Shown piece by piece: positions 57,880 to 64,000 of a stretch of 64,000 bases of DNA. The position numbers and the translations under genes are program-made. The stretch comes from Torreya grandis (lineage: Eukaryota; Streptophyta; Pinopsida; Cupressales; Taxaceae). A model generated the notes under the pieces. The model saw nothing but the letters and a program-made list of their open reading frames with translations, searched no databases and was not told the DNA's origin. The stretch spans positions 1,674,001 through 1,738,000 of the forward strand of contig JARHVA010001739.1 in assembly GCA_037957365.1 (NCBI GenBank). Reading direction: 5' to 3'. Numbering within the stretch: the stretch's first letter is position 1; every line of letters starts with the position of its first letter.

Positions 57880-58205
57880 CTCCTAGGAAGATATAACTAT
57901 TTTATGTCTCCCTCTTGATAAATGGACATCAGCTGAATAATTACATCATAGACTCAGGTGCATTTGACAATGTCATGCCTACCAAAGTGGTAGAATCTCT
58001 TGGTCTCACACTGACCAAGACATTTAGGAGGTGTTTCTCCATGGAGAACAAATAAGTGCCATTGCTGGGACAAATCAAGGATGCCCAATTTACATTTGTG
58101 GCATTCCCAGATAAGAGAATGAAGATGACTATCCTGGTGGCTGACCTCCCAGCCTCATATGGCATTCTTCTTGGGCAAATTTTTGCAAGGATGTTAGTGG
58201 CAAGT
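57880..58205 (+). pseudogene. Gypsy D aspartic protease
   Basis: Reads LNNYIIDSGAFDNVMPTKVV with an intact D-S-G-A active-site loop (57951-57962). It continues with ESLGLTLTKTFRRCFSMENK, then a stop, then FVAFPDKRMKMTILVADLPA and SYGILLGQIFARML, the flap and 'ILG..W' equivalents (here ILLGQIF). The frame differs from that of gag and of the next domain, so frameshifts lie on both sides. It would cut the polyprotein. Confidence 0.82.
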
Positions 58206-58210
58206 TAAGT

Positions 58211-58945
58211 ATGGACCTATTTGAAGTGAGGATCTCGATCAAAGACATCATGCAGAGATTGCTCCCTGAGAAGGAAGCAAAATATGTTGTCACTCAAACA
58301 TCAGCACCTGAAGCTCAAATTCTATTTGAGTCTTCAAGCGTGGGTAATTACTTTCTGAGTACAGAGGATGTCCCTGTCCTCACTGATAAAACTTTTAAAA
58401 ATGACAATCTAAAAATTGGCTCAGATGGAATAGTAAAAGGATTGGTAGAACTCTGTACAAGTGCAAAAGAATCCTCCCCTCAAATCAAAAAGAAATCTAA
58501 GGAAAAGTCAACTTTTGATAATGTGTGGATTTTTGAATTTGATGGTTATTCTACTACCAGCTCAGGAGCCGACATTATGTTGATATCTCCTCAAGGAGAT
58601 ATTTTCCCCTATTCTTATAAATTACAGTTTAACAACACCAACAATACTACTGAATATGAATCACTACTGCTCAGATTAAAGACCGCTCAAGACAGGGGCA
58701 TCAAACTCCTTCATGCTAAAGGAGATTCTAAGTTGGTGGTTTGCTAGGTCAGAAACCTGTACCCAAAAAAAATGATAGATTGCACCATTATCACAATCTA
58801 GTTTGGGATCAAATTGAAAGCTTTGATGCTTTCAGTATCTCTGTAGTACCCAAGGAATTCAATGACCGAGTTGATGCATTAGTGATTTCTATTATTTTTT
58901 TGGTTTCTCACCCAAATTTTAAGAGAGATAGATACACTATCAAAC
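58211..58945 (+). pseudogene. RNase H domain placed before the reverse transcriptase (gypsy D)
   Basis: A 178-codon open frame (58211-58747). Residues about 105-178 read NVWIFEFDGYSTTSSGADIM, LISPQGDIFPYSYKLQF and NNTNNTTEYESLLLRLKTAQ, then GDSKLVV. This is the archaeal/bacterial type RNase H (RVT_3) pattern 'DG.....G.G......L.....TNN.AEYEAL..GL..A......GDS.LV', with Asp, Glu and Asp catalytic residues kept. A stop and a shift in an A8 run (58765-58772) break it. It continues as LHHYHNLVWDQIESFDAFSI and PKEFNDRVDALV, the end of the domain. Most gypsy elements with a second RNase H carry it after the reverse transcriptase. Confidence 0.85.
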
Positions 58946-59440
58946 TGATCTTTTGACCAAGTGTACCTGACAATGCCAATCATTGGCAAGTGTTCAATAG
59001 CAACAACCAAATCATCACCTTTTTGGAACAAAAAGACAGCTTTGAACAGCTTCACTTTGAAGGTAGTGAGTCTTAGAAACTTGAATCAGCCCCTAAAATA
59101 AGTTCAGACGTAGGGGAAGAATTCTTACAGCTCAAAGGGAATAAAATCCCAAAAGGACTGGTTTCCCTTGAGAAATTGTTTGACAAGCATGACAGGTTCA
59201 TCAAAAAGCAACAAATGAATTCAAGCTCCTCCCAGAAGTTTGATCAGATAAATTTGGGTACCAAGGAAAATCCCAAGATGGTGAACATTGGGAAATGTTG
59301 CACTCTTGAGGAAATGCTCAAATTTACTACCCTACTTCACCATTACATAGATGTTTTGGTGTACTCCTATGATGATCTAAAGTCGCTCAGGCCTGAAGAA
59401 ATTTGCCATGAAATTTCTCTCAAGAGTGATTCAATGCCTT
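58946..59440 (+). pseudogene. Spacer between RNase H and reverse transcriptase (gypsy D)
   Basis: Reads NHWQVFNSNNQIITFLEQKD, QLKGNKIPKGLVSLEKLFDK, INLGTKENPKMVNIGKCCTL, then HYIDVLVYSYDDLKSLRPEE, the usual lead-in to a gypsy reverse transcriptase ('F.DVFAWSY.DL'). From memory, this series of phrases is shared by a widespread plant gypsy polyprotein family. Some stops. Confidence 0.7.
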
Positions 59441-60200
59441 ACAAGTAGAAATCTCGATAGTATAATCCAAAGATATCAGGTACTATTCTATCTGAAATAC
59501 AAAAAATGTTGAATGCTAGAATAATTTTCCCAATCCATCATTCCACATGGATTGTAAACATAATTCCTGTGAAAAAAAGAATGGTGAAATTTGCCTCTGC
59601 ATGGACTTCAAAAATTTGAATCAGTCATCCTTAAAGGATAACTACCCTCTGCCCATCATGGACAAGGTTCTTCAGATGGTGACTGGTTCAAAGATGTTAT
59701 CAATGCTAGACGGTTTTTTAGGATACAATCAAGTTGAAGCTGGTGAAGCAGACCAACATAAGACTGCCTTCACCATGCCTTGGGGCACCTTTGCATATCG
59801 AAGAATGCCATTTATCCTTATAAATGTTGGCGCCACTTTTTAGAGATCAATGGAACTTACTTTCAAGATGAAATGGGTAAGTTTATTATGGTTTACGTTG
59901 ATGATTTAATAGTCTTTTCCGAGCATCACCTTGATCATATGTGCCATTTGCAACAAGTGATGGAATGATGTTGCTAGAATGGCATTTCTCTAAATCCCAA
60001 GAAGTCTATTTTTAGGGTAACAGAAGGGAAACTTCTCAGACACATTATATCTCGAGGAGGCATAAATATTGACTCAAAAAGAGTCAAATCCATCCAAGAG
60101 CTTACTCTACCCATAAGTAAGATTTCAGTTCACTCTTTCTTTGAAAAGGTGAATTTTATATGAAGGTTCATTCCTGAGTTTGTAGAGAAGACTCACCACA
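59441..60200 (+). pseudogene. Gypsy D reverse transcriptase
   Basis: Read in three frames: SEIQKMLNARIIFPIHHSTW and IVNIIPVKK, then GEICLCMDFKNLNQSSLKDN, YPLPIMDKVLQMVTGSKMLS, MLDGFLGYNQVEAGEADQHK and TAFTMPWGTFAYRRMPF, then GKFIMVYVDDLIVFSEHHLD, then GISLNPKKSIFRVTEGKLL. The catalytic YVDD box is intact (59894-59905). The first Asp (SMLDGF) is also kept. Frameshifts fall in the A7 run at 59572-59578 and near 59870. Later text SVHSFFEKVNFI-stop-RFIPEF is the thumb. Confidence 0.92.
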
Positions 60201-60660
60201 TTGTGAACATGATGAAGGGAAAGGCCACTTTCAGCTGGACTGAAGAATGCAAATCAGCATTTCAAGACATCAAGACAGCTATCACCCATGCCCCAATTCT
60301 AGTTTGTCTAGATTATACCAAAGATTTCACAATGTATAGTTATGCTTTCAAACACACACTTTTAGCAATTCTAGTTTAACAGAACAAGGAGGGCGTGGAA
60401 TATCCCATATCCTTCATGAGCTATCCTCTCAAAGCTCAAGAACTAAAATATTCAAATCTAGAGAAGCATACTTATGCAGTGGTAAAGGCAGTAAAGCACT
60501 TCCATTTTTACATCTTGAATTCACACATTATTGCCCTAGTTCCTGATACCACAGTCAAATCCATATTAACTCGGTAGGAGTTTGAAACCAAAAGGGGTAA
60601 TTGGGTTGCTAAAGTCTAGGAGTTTGATCTTGTTATCAAACCAATGATGCTTGTGTGGGG
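60201..60660 (+). pseudogene. Degenerate RNase H / connection domain (gypsy D)
   Basis: Reads KATFSWTEECKSAFQDIKTA, ITHAPILVCLDYTKDFTMYS and YAFKHTLLAIL, then KAQELKYSNLEKHTYAVVKA and FHFYILNSHIIALVPDTTVK. The fold is that of the RNase H normally fused to the reverse transcriptase. However, the first catalytic Asp ('T/S-D-A-S') is Tyr (SYAF) and the 'TDH' Asp is not conserved. Loss of activity here fits with the extra active-looking RNase H upstream at 58520. Confidence 0.75.
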
Positions 60661-62030
60661 AAGGGGTCTCTATCAATTAATTTTTTATAACAGACCAGAA
60701 GAAATAGGGCATGAAGAAGTAGAAATTGAAGACACACCAACAGTCCTCTTTGTTTCCACCACGAATGAGTGGTATTTGAGTATTGCTCATTTCCTTACTT
60801 ATGGTGAGTGTTTTGCTCACCTATCTCATAAAAAAAAAAAAAAAACTATTAAGTTAAAAGTTACCAATTTTGTCCTATGGGAAAACGTCTTGTATAAGAG
60901 GAACCTCGATGGAGTGTTCATTCGTTGCGTGAATAAAGAGCAGCAGAACCAACTTTTGGAGTCCTTCCATAATCTAGTCTGTGGAGGACATTTTTCTACA
61001 CTTTTAACTACCCATAAGATTCTGGGAGCCAGGTATTAATGGCCTACTCTATTTCAAGATGCATACAAATGGGTACGAAGATGTGAACTGTGCCAACAGT
61101 TTGTTGGAAGACCCAAGTTAGCTGTTTTGCCTCTTAAGCCAGTGGTAATAGAAGAGCCATTTCCGTAATGGGGAATTGATTTCATTAGTGCTGTAAACCC
61201 ATCTTCAAGTGTTGGACATGATTATGTCCTCACATCCATAGATTACTTCACCAAATGGGTGGAGACCATTCCAGCCAAACATGCCACTTTAGAAATAATA
61301 TGCAATTTCCTCAAAAAAAAACATCATTTTTAGGTTTGGGGTCCCAACCAAGATTGTGACAGACAATGCAGCCTGTTTCTCTTCCCATGAGATTACTCAA
61401 TTCTATTTTTATTATGGTATTACCCTCTCTCACTCCTCGGATTATTTCCCACAAGGAAATGGTCAAGCAGAATCGAGCAACAAAAATCTGGTGACCATCA
61501 TCAGGAAGATGGTAGATGACAACTAACGAACCTGGCATAAAGCATTATTTGATGATTTATGGGCAGATAGGATTACGCCTAAGAGGGCAATAGGTATGTC
61601 ACCTTTCCAAATTTTGTATGGTCTCGATGCAGAGATACCAATCACCCTGGAATTGCCAGCACTAAAATTGGCAATGGTGGTCAAAGATCAGACATATGAA
61701 AGCTCCATTGACAAGAGAATCATGTGCTTGACTAAGCTGGATGAGCAGTGAACTATGGTGGTGGACCGAATTGCTACACACCAGAGTTTGGTGAAGAATC
61801 TCTTCGACCAAAAAGTAAAAACCATGATTTTTAGATTGGTGATCAAGTTCTGTTATGGGACAAGAGAAGAGAACCAAAGGGAATGCATGGGAAATTTGAT
61901 TCCTTATGGAGGGGCTCATTTTCTATTCATTAGCTCAATGGTGAAAATAGTTTCCTGTTGACGTATCAAGATGGCACGCCCTTTTCTCTACCTCACAGTG
62001 GGTAGCATCTGAAGCACTTCAATTCTTGAA
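60661..62030 (+). pseudogene. Gypsy D integrase
   Basis: Zinc-binding part: LLESFHNLVCGGHFSTLLTT (H-x7-H and more), then VRRCELCQQF (C-x2-C). Core: WGIDFISAV (first Asp), GHDYVLTSIDYFTKWVETIP, then in a new frame after the A9 run at 61313-61321: FRFGVPTKIVTDNAACFSSH (second Asp), SSDYFPQGNGQAESSNKNLV (Glu). C-terminal: RAIGMSPFQILYGLDAEIPI and RIMCLTKLDEQ, then frames with PKGMHGKFDSLWRG ('K....W.GP'). All three catalytic acids are present, but stops and shifts make it defective. An A16 run lies upstream at 60830-60845. Confidence 0.9.
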
Positions 62031-62235
62031 GTATCAGATAAGTCCGGTTGTACATGTGTATATTTGTAGTCTTTAGTTTAGTTTTGTGTTGTTTATTTTC
62101 ATTTCTTTTTGGCACCTTTCTTTTTGGGCAGCATGACTCTGTAGCCCAATGGCATACTTAAAGGAACTAGAGATTCTAGATTCTACTCCGTTCGATTTTT
62201 TTACTATCAATGGAAGTTCCCCAATTGGAGCCAAC
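62031..62235 (+). other. 3' untranslated part of gypsy D
   Basis: About 200 bp between the integrase end and the 3' LTR. No obvious polypurine tract lies directly before 62236 (ATTGGAGCCAAC is the best candidate). Confidence 0.5.
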
Positions 62236-64000
62236 TGTTGTTCCCAAAATCCATCACTCATTTTTGGGGACAACATATCAACTATTTTGGTCCTGCAGGC
62301 CAAAATTCTCCCTTCCCTTCTCAAAAAAAATGTTTTGAGCGCTCAATTTTTTCAATTATTCAAGCATTTTTAGTCAAAGGACTCACAGGTTCAACAGGTT
62401 CAACAACTTCAATAGGCGGGATCTCATAAAGGAACAACTTCCAAACACTTAGGTAATTTCAAGGTTGGTTCAACGTCGACGTTCAACCAAAAGGTCCATC
62501 GAAAAATAGAAACAAATGGAATGAACCATTGAACCCCACTTCAAAGGTTCAAAGGTTTAATGAGTTCAAAGGTTTAAAAAAGAGTTAAGCACTCAATGAG
62601 TTCAAAGAAGTTTAACCGCTTCGAAGAGTTTAATGAATTTGAAGACTTCGGTAAGTTCTAAAGTTCAATAAGTTCGACAGACTTAAAGAAAAGAAGGCTT
62701 CAAAGAGTGAAGGTTGAACCGTTGAACCTTGAACTAAAATGGTTCAACGAGTTCAAAGGTTCAATGAGTTCAATAAGATCAAAAGACTTAAAGAAAAAAG
62801 ACTTCAAAGAAAAAAGATTAAACCGTTGAACTATTGAACCTTGAACCAAAATATTCAACGAGTTCAAAGTGCTCAACAAGTTCAATAAGATCTAGAGACT
62901 TAGAAGAATAAAGGATTCAAAGAACAAAAGATTGAACTGTTGAACCATTGAACCTTGAACCAAAAGAGTTCAAAGTTCAAAGGTTCAACGAGTTCAACAG
63001 AAAAGAAAAAGATCTAGAAACTTCGAAGGACCAAAGGATTCTAAGAAAGAGAATGAACCATTGAACTTTGAACCAAAATGGTTCAAATTTTAAAGGTTTA
63101 AAGGTTTAAATAATTTCAAAGTTTGAAAGGGATATTCGAGCGAAGGAAGGAAGCGAAAGATTATAGAGACAAGTTCGAAGAGATGGTTCAATCGAAGAGG
63201 CAAGGAAGTGATTGAACAAAGGAAGTGATTGAACCAAGGAACCAATAGGACCGCTTGAACCATTGAACCATTGAATCGATGCACCTCAAAGGTTCAAAGT
63301 AGTTTAGACGACCAAGTGACCAATGACATCCCCGTGGATGTCAAATTCAAGGTAACAAAATACCTATTTATTTTCAAATATGGCACGTAACTTGAAGAAT
63401 AAACTCAAAAAATAGCTGAAGAAGATAGCACAAGAGATCAGATCACAAGGAAGAGACAAAATGTGTTAAGGAAAGAGGTAATGATGCAAAAAGATCAAAA
63501 ATATCTATGCATGAGTTATTCCAGTAGGTGGAACAGTCCACCAAGTAGACATCTGAGCACGCAAACATACAAAAGGCGTGGCCTATTTTTCTCCATCGAG
63601 TAAAGGCAAAGTGGACAGCTGCACAAATATCAGGAAGAGGACCAGGTAGCCTATACTTTAGAGGAGACATTCGAGATAAATTGACATGCCATAGTTAAGG
63701 TTGATGCCCTATTCCAGCATGGTCCCTTGATAGAACTGAAAAAGCATTCAAGGCATTGAATGCAACATGGGCCAGTCCTTGAAATAAAGTGCCAAGTCTT
63801 TCTTGGCTGCTATATATTGTAATCTCTTATTTTATGCAAAGGGGATCTTTTTGTTAATACAAGCAAAACTTTGCCCAAATTGAAAGGCATTTCCTGAGAC
63901 TTTGAGCTCAGATTGTTAATCATATTTTGTTGTTTGAATGAGAAATCAAGTGACCTTTCAGACTTTGTGCTGGAATAGCTTGTGTTGTTGAAGAAATTGT
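62236..64000 (+). repeat. 3' LTR of gypsy D, cut by the window edge
   Basis: Starts TGTTGTTCCCAAAAT and follows 53642-55432 to the last base of the window. It includes the GGTTCAA array (62385-63300) and the 'gttattccagtaggtggaac' block near 63508. The last about 600 bp of the LTR, its end and the target duplication lie outside. Confidence 0.85.

Overview
The window looks like plant nuclear DNA from a large, repeat-rich genome. It is AT-rich and packed with decayed LTR retrotransposons of the Ty1/copia and Ty3/gypsy superfamilies. I see no intact host gene, rRNA, tRNA, CRISPR array or bacterial-style gene. The old, heavily mutated elements nested in one another, the kilobase-long LTRs and the long featureless spacers suggest a gymnosperm such as a conifer. 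That is an inference from style, not from a diagnostic gene.

Layout. 1-1.3 kb: a gypsy gag remnant on the minus strand, followed by its primer-binding site (PBS) and the edge of an LTR. 2.0-4.2 kb: a short copia-type LTR with a PBS at 2953 and a degenerate tandem repeat. 4.25-7.77 kb and 11.54-15.0 kb: two direct copies of a roughly 3.5 kb segment, each with a broken copia integrase. Between them, at 8.8-9.6 kb on the minus strand, is a decayed plant mobile domain (PMD). 15-18 kb: mostly unassigned, with an AT-rich block, one copy of a dispersed LTR-like repeat and a trinucleotide microsatellite. 18.07-20.59 kb: a complete small LTR element of TR-GAG type (368 and 357 bp LTRs, 5-bp target site duplication TCTTC) that codes only for a gag/protease-like protein. 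20.6-24.7 kb: nothing recognised. 24.7-31.4 kb: a gypsy gag remnant with a 19-residue tandem repeat, split by a complete non-coding LTR element (26905-30483, TSD CTTTT). 34.0-37.5 kb: an LTR-bounded, minus-strand decayed ORF of unknown family ending in a long Lys/Glu-rich region.

37.9-64 kb is one nested complex. A minus-strand gypsy element (A) is split in its reverse transcriptase gene by an almost complete minus-strand copia element (B, 39913-46173, LTRs about 95% identical). The upstream end of A is cut at 48624 by a minus-strand copia-like element (C) with a 2.97 kb LTR. C is in turn cut at 53641 by a plus-strand gypsy element (D), which runs past the right edge. D has 2.4 kb LTRs full of GGTTCAA-like motifs and the order gag-protease-RNase H-reverse transcriptase-RNase H-like-integrase, with one RNase H domain unusually placed before the reverse transcriptase.

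No element in the window looks able to move by itself. Every multi-domain polyprotein carries in-frame stops or frameshifts. The two small non-autonomous elements with intact target duplications are the best-preserved units. All identities quoted were estimated by eye.
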